Source: a virus. From it: a stretch of DNA of 35,952 bases. The position numbers and the translations under genes are program-made. This document shows, piece by piece, positions 16,222-23,089 of this stretch. Positions within the stretch are counted from its first letter, which is position 1. The number at the start of each line of letters is the position of its first letter. Under the pieces are notes generated by a model, which searched no databases, was not told where the DNA came from, and saw only the letters and a program-made list of their open reading frames with translations. Where the stretch lies: IMG/VR virus record IMGVR_UViG_3300044630_000566, positions 1-35,952 of that record; one strand, written 5' to 3'.

Positions 16222-17577
16222 TTACAACTGACTTATACGCTTACCTATCCATCTCATCACAGGAACTGCCATAGAATTACCTAATGCTTTATATCGAGTA
16301 GTATCGCTTGATGTTGGAGTGTTAGTATAGCCATCCGGAAAGCCTTGTAACCTTTCACATTCCATTGGAGTTAGTCTACGCACTCTCATTTGCTGCATAA
16401 CCTTTGGACCGCTATGAGTAGAGCTTCCCCCAGCTGCGGTCATTGTTGCGGTTACATCTCCCTGTATAGTTCCATTGTATGTATCTACGGCAACTCCAGG
16501 TCTTTGACATGCAGTTAAAGTTCCAGACAGTTCTCTTTCAAATTTCATTTCATCTGGTCTAGCATTAACATGAAATCCATGAGCAACTGCTACCTGGTTA
16601 TCACCCATAACTGCTCTTAATGTAGGAGATAGTTCTTCTGAAAACCTAGATGGATTGCCTTCACGTTTAGCAATGCCTGGTTCAAAGCCATAAGCTATTC
16701 CATGCACTCCTGTTGCATTTAATGTATACATTACTTCTTCTGAGTATCCATTACCATTGCCACCATTATGAGCTTGTCTACCAATAATGTTTTCTGCTAT
16801 AGCATATGACTTAGGTTCTAATACTAAAGGTTTAATATCTAAATCTGCACCGCCTGTTCCATAACTAGCAGTTAATGTTTTAGATACATCCTTGAGATCA
16901 ATAGCACTTACTCCGTTAGATACTAAGACTGCATTGCCTTCTGATCTTGCTGGATTGTAACTGCTGTAGCTTGAAGGGCTTGCCTTAATGCAGTTGGCAA
17001 TTTCTTTTCCCTCTTGTCTGCTCGGTGTAATATCCCTAGACAAGCTTTCGGACTCAAATAATACTTTGGTAGCACTTCTCCAGTCTCCAAAACATCCGAC
17101 AACGAACACACGTCTGCGTCTTTGTGGCACTCCGAAGTATTGAGCGTCAAGAACTCTGTAGGCGAACCCATACCCGAGTTCAGCCATCCCTTTAAGGAGA
17201 CAGGCAAAGTCCTCTCCTCCGTTACTAGAGAGAACACCTGGGACATTTTCCCATAGTAACCATTTTGGTTTAAACTTTTCTGCAATTCCAAGATAGGTAA
17301 GCATAAGATTTCCTCTTGGATCTTCAAGTCCTTTTCTAAGTCCAGCGACTGAGAATGATTGACATGGTGTTCCTCCGACCAAAAGTCCGATTGATTCATT
17401 TAGATTCCATTCTTTATAGTTAGTCATGTCCCCGTAATTGGTTACATGAGGGTAGTGATGATTTAATAATTGACTTGGAAATTTCTCAATCTCTGAGAAT
17501 CCAACTGGCTTCCAACCTAGTTCATGCCATGCTACTGTTGCTGCTTCTATACCGCTACATACTGATAAATAGTTCAT
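16222..17577 (-). CDS. DNA (cytosine-5) methyltransferase
   Basis: 451 residues with the ordered C5-methylase motifs: SAM-binding VCSGIEA near the start, catalytic GGTPCQSF (Cys72), ENV at 110-112, QRRRR at 152-156, and the C-terminal RRLTPMECERLQGFPDGY and RYKALGNSMAVPV. It transfers a methyl group from SAM to cytosine, probably to protect phage DNA from host restriction or to mark it. The target-recognition region (about 170-390) is large and contains five T-L/M-x-A modules, as seen in other phage C5 enzymes. No partner endonuclease is present. The minus-strand ATG is preceded by AAAAGGAAA. Last gene of the minus-strand block. Confidence 0.93.
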   Translation of the reverse strand: MNYLSVCSGIEAATVAWHELGWKPVGFSEIEKFPSQLLNHHYPHVTNYGDMTNYKEWNLNESIGLLVGGTPCQSFSVAGLRKGLEDPRGNLMLTYLGIAEKFKPKWLLWENVPGVLSSNGGEDFACLLKGMAELGYGFAYRVLDAQYFGVPQRRRRVFVVGCFGDWRSATKVLFESESLSRDITPSRQEGKEIANCIKASPSSYSSYNPARSEGNAVLVSNGVSAIDLKDVSKTLTASYGTGGADLDIKPLVLEPKSYAIAENIIGRQAHNGGNGNGYSEEVMYTLNATGVHGIAYGFEPGIAKREGNPSRFSEELSPTLRAVMGDNQVAVAHGFHVNARPDEMKFERELSGTLTACQRPGVAVDTYNGTIQGDVTATMTAAGGSSTHSGPKVMQQMRVRRLTPMECERLQGFPDGYTNTPTSSDTTRYKALGNSMAVPVMRWIGKRISQL

Positions 17578-17613
17578 TAAAATTTCCTTTTCATAAGATA
17601 ACTTTAATACATG

Positions 17614-17961
17614 TTAATAAAATATATGATTGTTAATTACTACTTTTATAGGCTTGCCCCACTGGTTAGGTAAAGCTACGCTATGAAAATGTGTGCTGCC
17701 CTTACTTGTATCTTTAATCTTTTTGTTTAGAATTTTTTCAGCTAAATCTAGATATGGTCGCAACTTCTGCATGTCATAATCTTTTGGCTTAGTAGTCCAT
17801 TCAAATTGGTATGGCCTATAAACTTCAAGACATACTTTGTTGCGGTCATAGTTAGCTCTGCGATACAAAACATAACCCACTGCTACTTGCCCACTAACTG
17901 GCTCTGCACCAGCTTCGTGAGCAATAGTTAATGCCATACACATCATTGCTGCACTTATCAT
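17614..17961 (-). CDS. SleB-like cell wall hydrolase
   Basis: 115 residues covering the core of the Hydrolase_2/SleB family: N-terminal AHEAGAEPVSGQVAVGYVLYRR, central PYQFEWT, then STHFHS and the C-terminal VINNHIFY. The Glu residues near the start of the family motif supply the catalytic acid, and related enzymes are peptidoglycan lytic transglycosylases. The N-terminus is hydrophobic enough to be a weak signal or anchor. It is encoded with recombination genes, apart from the lysis cassette on the other strand, so it may serve entry, exclusion or another stage. Overlaps the upstream gene by 4 bases (ATGA). Confidence 0.8.
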   Translation of the reverse strand: MISAAMMCMALTIAHEAGAEPVSGQVAVGYVLYRRANYDRNKVCLEVYRPYQFEWTTKPKDYDMQKLRPYLDLAEKILNKKIKDTSKGSTHFHSVALPNQWGKPIKVVINNHIFY

Positions 17962-18248
17962 TTTATCTTGCCCTGTAAAGTGAAAAACTCTTTAACTCCA
18001 AGACTTTGCATCAACTTCTTCTTTACATAGTCTTTATGATAGCCAGCAATGGATAAACATATATCTCGTAAATCCTGTGGCTCTCTAGTTAAAAAACTAA
18101 TTGCATTGCATCTCTCTAGTAACGTGCATTTATTATTTATTGCGTCATGCATGGCACTTGAGAATAATGCTATAAATAACTTACCTTCCGGAGTGAACCG
18201 ATATAAGTCTGTTGTGTCTAATACCGCTTGATCTTCTGCATCTAACAT
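17958..18248 (-). CDS. Conserved phage-type small protein
   Basis: 96 residues, helical, with CNAISFLTREPQDLRDICLSI followed by YVKKKL. Small phage proteins with a residue-rich -W/L...D...IC...L...YV+++L pattern are common in early regions of proteobacterial phages, and their role is unknown to me. Ribosome site AAAGGAAAT lies before the minus-strand ATG. Its stop overlaps the hydrolase start. The 113 bases upstream, to 18361, hold only the control region of the divergent pqqA-like gene. Confidence 0.65.
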   Translation of the reverse strand: MLDAEDQAVLDTTDLYRFTPEGKLFIALFSSAMHDAINNKCTLLERCNAISFLTREPQDLRDICLSIAGYHKDYVKKKLMQSLGVKEFFTLQGKIK

Positions 18249-18306
18249 AAATTTCCTTTCATTAGGTATGTTTAATGTTTTTGCTTATATACTTTGTATC
18301 GCAAAA

Positions 18307-18323
18307 TACGCATAATTTGCGTA
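18307..18323. promoter_or_regulatory. Dyad upstream of pqqA-like gene
   Basis: TACGCA, TAATT, TGCGTA is a perfect 6-bp inverted repeat 39 bases before the pqqA-like ATG. It overlaps a possible -10 (CATAAT at 18311-18316), for which no good -35 is visible. A second small hairpin, CAAG-TAAT-CTTG, lies at 18325-18336. Together they look like an operator or a 5' leader structure. Confidence 0.45.
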
Positions 18324-18361
18324 ACAAGTAATCTTGCTTGTCATAAATAAGGACTAACACC

Positions 18362-18433
18362 ATGTGGACAACTCCAGCAGCTACTGAAATGCGCTTTGGC
18401 TTCGAAGTTACAATGTATGTAATGAATAAGTAA
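18362..18433 (+). CDS. pqqA: PqqA-like PQQ precursor peptide
   Basis: 23 residues on the plus strand, inside a minus-strand block. It begins MWTTPA, has Arg11 and Gly13, and contains FGFEVTMYV, with Glu15-Val-Thr-x-Tyr19. In PqqA the Glu and Tyr of E-x-x-x-Y are cross-linked by the radical-SAM enzyme PqqE (with the chaperone PqqD), cut out and oxidised to pyrroloquinoline quinone. Length and residue numbering agree with the Klebsiella-type PqqA (23 residues, Glu15 and Tyr19). AAGGAC lies 7 bases before the ATG. No pqqB-E is present, so it would work only with host enzymes, raising PQQ for periplasmic dehydrogenases such as methanol dehydrogenase. It overlaps the minus-strand gene 18408-18608 by 26 bases, tail to tail. 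Chance is unlikely given the start, stop, ribosome site and motif together. Confidence 0.85.
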   Translation: MWTTPAATEMRFGFEVTMYVMNK

Positions 18434-18608
18434 TCCAAGCCATAAGGCTAAGGGCAATGCCTACGGAGATCTTTGTTGCTCTCCATACGCGTTGCCTTTT
18501 TTCTTTAGGCGACTCTAAATTCACTTCGTATTCATATCCATTAATTTCTTTAAACGAGCGTGGAAAACGCCATTCAAAAGCATTGAAGTCTGTCTTAACT
18601 GGTTTCAT
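18408..18608 (-). CDS. Small single-pass membrane protein
   Basis: 66 residues. A charged N-terminal about 45 residues is followed by one transmembrane helix (ISVGIALSLMAWITYSL, about 47-63) and a very short tail, so it is tail-anchored. AAAGGA precedes the minus-strand ATG. Three bases separate it from the upstream ERF gene. The final 26 bases are antisense to the pqqA-like gene. No family recognised. Confidence 0.7.
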   Translation of the reverse strand: MKPVKTDFNAFEWRFPRSFKEINGYEYEVNLESPKEKRQRVWRATKISVGIALSLMAWITYSLHTL

Positions 18609-18610
18609 TA

Positions 18611-19261
18611 TTATCCTTTCGTTCTGTTGATCCTAGTGGCTTGTCTGCCTATGTATAGGACCTTCTTATCTACGGGTAAGCGGTCTAATGTCGGTAAGTT
18701 TACGTCTATTAGTGCCTTGAGTTTTGCTACTTTATCCTCTGTTGGAAGGCTAGAATTAACTAGCTGTTCTGACATTGCATCAAAATTCTTCTCCCATGTC
18801 AATAGATCTGGGCAACTAATTGCATCTTTGCCTGGAATAAAGAAGGATAAAACGTTAGTTTGTGGCTTTTTTACCACACTGCCAGCTCTTTCTGTTGCTA
18901 AATTGCCATCATCATCCTCTGGGGCTATGCCACAAGTGGCCATAAGGCTATATCTACGGGCATATGTCAATGCACTACCATACCCTTGAGGATCTTGCTT
19001 AGGTGCTGGCACATGTAAGATGCCACCACTTAACTGCTCACCAGACTCATGCAATAGGATCGTTTCAATGCGAATACCACTCTCACAGTCGTGAGTTTGT
19101 TGAATCAATGCTATGCCATTGTTGTTTAACGCATCAAGCACGGCCTCAATACAGCCATCTAAGGCTACATACTTAGATCTAAAGTGTGGGTTTGTTGCTG
19201 TCTTTAATGCTGGTGCAAACTCTTTTTGTGCCTTTACAAAGGCTGCTGCTATAACTTTCAT
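18611..19261 (-). CDS. erf: ERF-family single-strand annealing protein
   Basis: 216 residues. The ERF hallmark is clear: HFRSKYVALDGCIEAV near the N-terminus, and then DPQGYGSALTYARRYSL with MATCGIAPEDDDGN. ERF proteins bind single-stranded DNA and anneal complementary strands, and in P22 this circularises the genome and builds concatemers. The C-terminal about 80 residues are variable. A matching exonuclease (YqaJ type) lies one gene upstream, forming a Red-like pair. AAAAGGA precedes the minus-strand ATG. Confidence 0.9.
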   Translation of the reverse strand: MKVIAAAFVKAQKEFAPALKTATNPHFRSKYVALDGCIEAVLDALNNNGIALIQQTHDCESGIRIETILLHESGEQLSGGILHVPAPKQDPQGYGSALTYARRYSLMATCGIAPEDDDGNLATERAGSVVKKPQTNVLSFFIPGKDAISCPDLLTWEKNFDAMSEQLVNSSLPTEDKVAKLKALIDVNLPTLDRLPVDKKVLYIGRQATRINRTKG

Positions 19262-19263
19262 GT

Positions 19264-19398
19264 TTATTTATCCTTTTCAAAATATGATTCATTCTTCTTG
19301 AGATTAATCTCTGCCCATACTACTGCTACTATTACCATTAACAATAGGAGTCCACCACAAATACCTAACCCCCATAATGCACAAATCAAATCTTTCAT
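19264..19398 (-). CDS. Tiny membrane protein between exonuclease and ERF
   Basis: 44 residues: a hydrophobic helix (about 4-28, LICALWGLGICGGLLLLMV) and then a charged tail ending EKDK. The ATG overlaps the exonuclease stop by 4 bases (ATGA), with AAGGGA upstream, so it is translationally coupled. Two bases separate it from the ERF start. Not recognised. It resembles small phage membrane proteins involved in exclusion or lysis control only in size and topology. Confidence 0.7.
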   Translation of the reverse strand: MKDLICALWGLGICGGLLLLMVIVAVVWAEINLKKNESYFEKDK

Positions 19399-20345
19399 AT
19401 ACGATCCCTTATAGATAGTTTAGATTGACGAATAACATAACCTTCTTTTGCTGGCACAGTTTTTGCTGGCTGTGCTTTATACTGACGCATAGGCCATGAG
19501 ATCTTGTAACGACCAGCATGACATATCTCTTTATCGCGCATCTGATCCATAATGTTGCGCTGTAATCTATCAATAGCTTCTTCTGCTTCTGCAATAGCTT
19601 CTCTTAAAGTAATGATCTTCTCAGCTTGTATTTCAATCTCTGGAATCTCAATAACTTCTTTTTCTGCATGGTCAAAGATCCTTGTTGCTTCTGCACTTGT
19701 TGCTAATGGATACCAATCAATCTCAGAATCACGTTTATACTTTTCTATCTTCTCATTGAACTCCATAGCTGCTTGCCTTACCATATTGACTTGATCTTCA
19801 TTGTATTCATACACAAAGATTCTTAATGTAGTGCCTTTGTATAAGACACAAAGAGCGCCCCATGAGGCTTCCATGATGTCCATCTGACCTTGTAATTGAA
19901 TGACACCACGATAAACTGCTGGTGTATTTTCAACTTCTTGACCGGTAAGCTTGGCTTCAAGTATGCCTGTGCCACTTAACTTGATAGAGTCTTTATTCAT
20001 TACATAAATACCCTTATCAATATCTGTATATATGACACTATCGTTGCCTACCACTGTGCCATCAAGACTGCAAGCTAATGGAATATCCTTGTGAAAGTAT
20101 GCTTTATCGTGTTCTAAATCATACGATTCAAGTCCGAGTCTTGTTGCTGACTCCTCTAGAATTGTTTTCTCTAGTTTGTTTCCCCAATCCATAGCTTCAT
20201 TACTATTAAATTCTGGTTCTTTGCCATGCAATGAATCTATTGAAATCTTAAGTTCATCATTTGCCGTGCGATATTTGCTAAAGCCCAACACTGCCGGGAG
20301 TCTACTGCATGACAAAATGTCATTAGGTGTTAATTTGCCTACCAT
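19395..20345 (-). CDS. YqaJ-type recombination exonuclease
   Basis: 316 residues. The N-terminus has LSCSRLPAVLGFSKY and MDWGNKLEKTI (Glu59). The PD-(D/E)xK centre is D95 in ACSLDGT and E130-A-K132 in GILEAKLTG, followed by VIQLQGQM, as in YqaJ/lambda exonuclease-type nucleases. It would resect double-strand ends to give 3' tails for the ERF protein. The C-terminal about 100 residues carry a coiled coil (AEKIITLREAIAEAEEAIDRL). Overlaps the recombinase stop by 7 bases. Ribosome site AAGGATAT. Confidence 0.85.
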   Translation of the reverse strand: MVGKLTPNDILSCSRLPAVLGFSKYRTANDELKISIDSLHGKEPEFNSNEAMDWGNKLEKTILEESATRLGLESYDLEHDKAYFHKDIPLACSLDGTVVGNDSVIYTDIDKGIYVMNKDSIKLSGTGILEAKLTGQEVENTPAVYRGVIQLQGQMDIMEASWGALCVLYKGTTLRIFVYEYNEDQVNMVRQAAMEFNEKIEKYKRDSEIDWYPLATSAEATRIFDHAEKEVIEIPEIEIQAEKIITLREAIAEAEEAIDRLQRNIMDQMRDKEICHAGRYKISWPMRQYKAQPAKTVPAKEGYVIRQSKLSIRDRI

Positions 20346-21034
20346 AGATTGATATCCTTATTTAATTTATGAATGTTATTCATCAAACGATACACACTTC
20401 CTTGAGTCCACTTCTTACGCCTATAAGTTAATATGCCTAGTGCATTGAGATCTTCTGCATACTTTTGGGCATCAAAACATTGATTTCTACCTTTAACTAT
20501 TTGTATGACATCAATCATACCAAGTGAAAACTCTGCAGCCTTGCGCCTTGTTGCATCGCCTCCAGCCTGGGAAATTCTTTTAATGTCTTTTGGTGGCGCA
20601 CCTAACTTGATGCCACGAGCTTTTGCTGCCTGGAGTGCATTCTTTGTATTGATTGAAATTTGTCGTCTTGTTTCTTCATTTAATACTGCTCTAATATGAA
20701 GTTCAAAGATAGATGCTTGAGGGCTTTCAGCTACAACGATGCTATTAGGTGGTAATTCTTCCAATAGTTTTGACATTAATGCAACTGACCTGGTAAGGCG
20801 ACACTGTTTAGCTACTAATAACTTACAACTTCGATCATGCTTTAACATGTCCAAAGCTACAATTAAATTAACTCTATCATTGTGACTTCCAGATTCTACA
20901 TCGGTGAGTTCTGTAACGATCTCAACGCCTTGTTGCTGTGCATATGAAAAGCAGATTTGTTTTTGGGCTTCTAAACCTAAACCGCTCTGCCCTTGTTTGT
21001 CTGTTGATACTCTATAATAAGCTATAAATTTCAT
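20339..21034 (-). CDS. Small serine recombinase (resolvase/invertase class)
   Basis: 231 residues from the ATG at 21034. A GTG at 21052 is in frame but lacks a ribosome site, whereas AAAGGAC precedes the ATG. The catalytic N-terminus reads FIAYYRVSTDKQGQSGLGLEAQ (Ser10, Arg8), with the usual resolvase core and long helix, then a short C-terminal helix-turn-helix (about 190-225). At this length it is a resolvase/invertase rather than a large serine integrase. It could resolve multimers, invert or excise a segment, or integrate. See the 16-bp direct repeats for a possible substrate. It follows a promoter at 21080-21109. Confidence 0.88.
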   Translation of the reverse strand: MKFIAYYRVSTDKQGQSGLGLEAQKQICFSYAQQQGVEIVTELTDVESGSHNDRVNLIVALDMLKHDRSCKLLVAKQCRLTRSVALMSKLLEELPPNSIVVAESPQASIFELHIRAVLNEETRRQISINTKNALQAAKARGIKLGAPPKDIKRISQAGGDATRRKAAEFSLGMIDVIQIVKGRNQCFDAQKYAEDLNALGILTYRRKKWTQGSVYRLMNNIHKLNKDINLW

Positions 21035-21079
21035 GCTCTTATGTCCTTTCACGGATTAAAAAAAAGATAACGAATTATG

Positions 21080-21109
21080 ATTTTAACATGATCCGATATC
21101 TTTTGTAAA
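21080..21109 (-). promoter_or_regulatory. Promoter for serine recombinase
   Basis: On the minus strand TTTACA (21104-21109) is followed by an 18-base spacer and TAAAAT (21080-21085). The spacer contains GATATC. The predicted start, near 21073, lies about 40 bases before the recombinase ATG. Confidence 0.5.
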
Positions 21110-21111
21110 AC

Positions 21112-21189
21112 TTAAAATACTATTAATTTAATGATGAGATAGATTGAAATAAAACAATAAAAATAGACAAAACCCTTAACATATATCAT
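21112..21189 (-). CDS. Very small membrane peptide
   Basis: 25 residues, almost entirely hydrophobic and aromatic (MIYVKGFVYFYCFISIYLII...), one transmembrane helix. GAGAGGA stands 7 bases before the minus-strand ATG. Follows another tiny membrane gene by 18 bases. Real expression is suggested only by the ribosome site and by the neighbours of the same kind. Confidence 0.5.
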   Translation of the reverse strand: MIYVKGFVYFYCFISIYLIIKLIVF

Positions 21190-21207
21190 CTTTATTCCTC
21201 TCGCAGC

Positions 21208-21303
21208 TTAAAAAGTGAATAAAAAGAGAATCCAAACATACATTGAAAACAATCCGAGGAAAGCATAGAGAACTAACTGTAAAAAACTAGGTTCATTTCG
21301 CAT
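21208..21303 (-). CDS. Very small membrane peptide
   Basis: 31 residues: six polar residues (MRNEPS) and then a continuous hydrophobic stretch with Phe, Leu and Trp, giving one transmembrane helix. AAGGAGC is 6 bases before the minus-strand ATG, a strong ribosome site. Unknown function. Size and strand suggest an early-expressed inner-membrane peptide. Confidence 0.6.
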   Translation of the reverse strand: MRNEPSFLQLVLYAFLGLFSMYVWILFLFTF

Positions 21304-21349
21304 TTTAATGCTCCTTAAATGATTTAAAAATGGTTACTAATGGCAACCC

Positions 21350-21376
21350 CTAAGCACCCTTAAAAAAGATGCTTAG
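21350..21376 (-). terminator. Hairpin downstream of a small minus-strand gene
   Basis: CTAAGCA (21350-21356) pairs with TGCTTAG (21370-21376) around a 13-base A/T-rich loop. It lies 13 bases past the end of the 52-residue gene. The T-run of the minus transcript is in the loop rather than after the stem, so it is an attenuator or processing site candidate rather than a classical terminator. Confidence 0.4.
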
Positions 21377-21388
21377 AATTGGCACTTT

Positions 21389-21547
21389 CTAGCTAGGATC
21401 AGAAGAAAAAATTACCCCTTGCACATCCTCAATTTGTTTGATGATTTTAAAATAGTCTTTTTTTGATATTTCTTGAGGTAAACAAAGAGTTGCACCTTTT
21501 TCCAATTCTTGCACTATTTCCAAAATTTCCTTTTTAGATAGTTTCAT
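21389..21547 (-). CDS. Small helical protein
   Basis: 52 residues, charged (MKLSKKEILEIVQELEKGAT...), no membrane segment. A perfect AGGAGG stands about 10 bases before the minus-strand ATG. One base separates it from the 134-residue gene upstream, so the two are co-transcribed. Pattern of short helices with a hydrophobic strand near the C-terminus. Not recognised. Confidence 0.7.
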   Translation of the reverse strand: MKLSKKEILEIVQELEKGATLCLPQEISKKDYFKIIKQIEDVQGVIFSSDPS

Positions 21548-21548
21548 G

Positions 21549-21953
21549 TTATCTAATCCTCCTCATGGTGAAATTATCAAAGGTAAATGATTCATGTGTT
21601 TGCCATGTAAAATTGACATAAGACAAAGCTTCCATCCATTCAAGAACACCAACCGCAAGTGTGTTGCCTTCAAGATCTTGCTTTTCTTCATCCTCATCAA
21701 AGAGATTCGTGTCTTTGTATTGTTCATAAAGACTCTCTTTGGTGTGAAGTTGTATTATTTCGCCATCATTCCACTGACAAAGAAAAAGCGGTGCATTGGA
21801 ATCAAAGCTATGATTTAAAAATTCAGAACAACACATGCGAGCAAGTGAATAAGCTTGTTGAGCGTTCATTTTGCCCTCATCGTGTTGAAAATGAATGTCA
21901 TTGATTGATTCAAAAAGATCTGTTAATGAGTAAACTTGTTGAGTTATTGCCAT
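21549..21953 (-). CDS. Hypothetical early protein
   Basis: 134 residues from the ATG at 21953, chosen for its AAAGGAGAA ribosome site. An upstream start at 21989 is in frame but would run into the preceding gene. Acidic, rich in Phe, Tyr and Trp, with FLCQWNDGEIIQL in the middle and LFDEDEEKQDL later. No family recognised. Part of the minus-strand early transcript from the promoter at 22333-22361. Confidence 0.7.
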   Translation of the reverse strand: MAITQQVYSLTDLFESINDIHFQHDEGKMNAQQAYSLARMCCSEFLNHSFDSNAPLFLCQWNDGEIIQLHTKESLYEQYKDTNLFDEDEEKQDLEGNTLAVGVLEWMEALSYVNFTWQTHESFTFDNFTMRRIR

Positions 21954-21979
21954 GATTAATTCTCCTTTAATGGATTGAT

Positions 21980-22288
21980 TTACAACCAACGATGATTTAA
22001 TTTAATTCCGAGAGTTCTGCCTAATACATCTACAAGGTGAAATCCCATATCCATACCGCAACCGCCAACACCTACTGCATGGGTTTTCTCTTTGTAAGAA
22101 TATCCAAGGGCTTTTGCAACGCTCCAGGTAAGATAGATTGGTTCATTATTAGCAATAATGAATGGTTGAATGTGTCTATACATACCGCTTGAAGATACAT
22201 GCTTTAATACTGTGTAGACTGTTTCACCATTGCCTAAGTATTCTTTTAACTTTGCGATTGCTTCCTGGGTTTCTGTTTTCTTGCTCAT
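21980..22288 (-). CDS. Conserved phage/plasmid hypothetical protein
   Basis: 102 residues. It carries ETVYTVLKHVSSSGMYRHI, WSVAKALGY and VGGCGMDMGFHLVDVLGR, the pattern of a widespread small protein in proteobacterial phages and plasmids whose function is not known to me. AAGGAGC precedes the minus-strand ATG. First gene of the minus-strand early unit, directly behind a promoter. Confidence 0.75.
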   Translation of the reverse strand: MSKKTETQEAIAKLKEYLGNGETVYTVLKHVSSSGMYRHIQPFIIANNEPIYLTWSVAKALGYSYKEKTHAVGVGGCGMDMGFHLVDVLGRTLGIKLNHRWL

Positions 22289-22332
22289 AATAATGCTCCT
22301 TTTTTGGATTGATTAAATGTGTTACAAGTGAC

Positions 22333-22361
22333 AATTTAGAGATATCTTTTTAAGTTGTCAA
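22333..22361 (-). promoter_or_regulatory. Early promoter for minus-strand block
   Basis: On the minus strand TTGACA (22356-22361), a 17-base spacer and TAAATT (22333-22338) make a good sigma-70 site, about 45 bases before the ATG at 22288. The spacer holds the palindrome AGATATCT (22340-22347). A wider dyad, TGACAA (22329-22334) and TTGTCA (22355-22360), frames it and may be an operator. Confidence 0.65.
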
Positions 22362-22384
22362 TAGTTAAATGCAAATAAATCTGA

Positions 22385-22390
22385 TAAAAT
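22385..22390 (+). promoter_or_regulatory. Possible -10 for winged-helix gene, leaderless
   Basis: TAAAAT ends 6 bases before the ATG at 22397, the same distance as at 23685-23697. No Shine-Dalgarno sequence lies before this ATG and no good -35 is seen, so an activator or a weak promoter is possible. Confidence 0.35.
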
Positions 22391-22396
22391 ACATAA

Positions 22397-23026
22397 ATGC
22401 TTGAATCGAAATACATTTTGCCCGAGGCGATAAAGCTTAAAACTACTAAAAACGAGGACTTGAGGAAGTTCTGTGTGATGCCTTTAAGGGCATTCTTAAA
22501 CCCTAAAATCTCACCTTATGCATTAAGAGTTCTTGGAGTATTGGCGAGTTATTGCAATCGTGGTGGTTTCTCTTTTGTATCTCTAAAAACAATTGGCAAA
22601 GATCTAAGTTGCACTCCACAAAATGTGGGTAAACATCTAAAGAAATTAGAAGCTTTCGGAATAGTTGAGAGCTATAAAAACTACTTTCCAATGTTAAAAG
22701 GCAATACCAGGCGGATCATATTTGACGAAAATATTAAGAGAAATGACTTAAAAGAACACGACTTGCACAACTCAGAAATAACAGAGATTTTGAATAACAC
22801 TAAGTTACAAAACAAAGTAAGTGGAGAAGATGAGAAAGTGCAAGAGGTTTCTCAATCAGTAGAACCTGGAATAGATCCTATACTAGCTATTTTTAAATGT
22901 CTGACATCTGAGGGTGATATGTTAGCGGTTGAGAGATCAATTGAGAGCGGATCAGATCCTATTATGATACTTAGAGGACTAGAACGAGGCTTGAGCGTAT
23001 CAGATGCAATCAATTACATAGGCTAA
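22397..23026 (+). CDS. Winged-helix protein, candidate replication initiator or regulator
   Basis: 209 residues. Residues about 28-110 form a winged helix-turn-helix: MPLRAFLNPKISPYALRVLG, then SLKTIGKDLSCTPQNVGKHL as the recognition helix region, and a wing at RRIIFDE. This is the layout of phage/plasmid replication proteins of the lambda O-like and RepA N-terminal type and also of transcription regulators. The middle is acidic and low in order, and the C-terminal about 50 residues repeat a S-x-SDPI-like motif (PGIDPILAIF, ESGSDPIMIL). It is the first plus-strand gene after a divergent control region and precedes about 670 bases of structured non-coding DNA, which favours an initiator bound next to its origin. 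Confidence 0.65.
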   Translation: MLESKYILPEAIKLKTTKNEDLRKFCVMPLRAFLNPKISPYALRVLGVLASYCNRGGFSFVSLKTIGKDLSCTPQNVGKHLKKLEAFGIVESYKNYFPMLKGNTRRIIFDENIKRNDLKEHDLHNSEITEILNNTKLQNKVSGEDEKVQEVSQSVEPGIDPILAIFKCLTSEGDMLAVERSIESGSDPIMILRGLERGLSVSDAINYIG

Positions 23027-23089
23027 ATGTTCGTTTAGCTGTCAGAAAAGAATCAATAGTAATTCATTAACACTCTGAAACATGCATGG

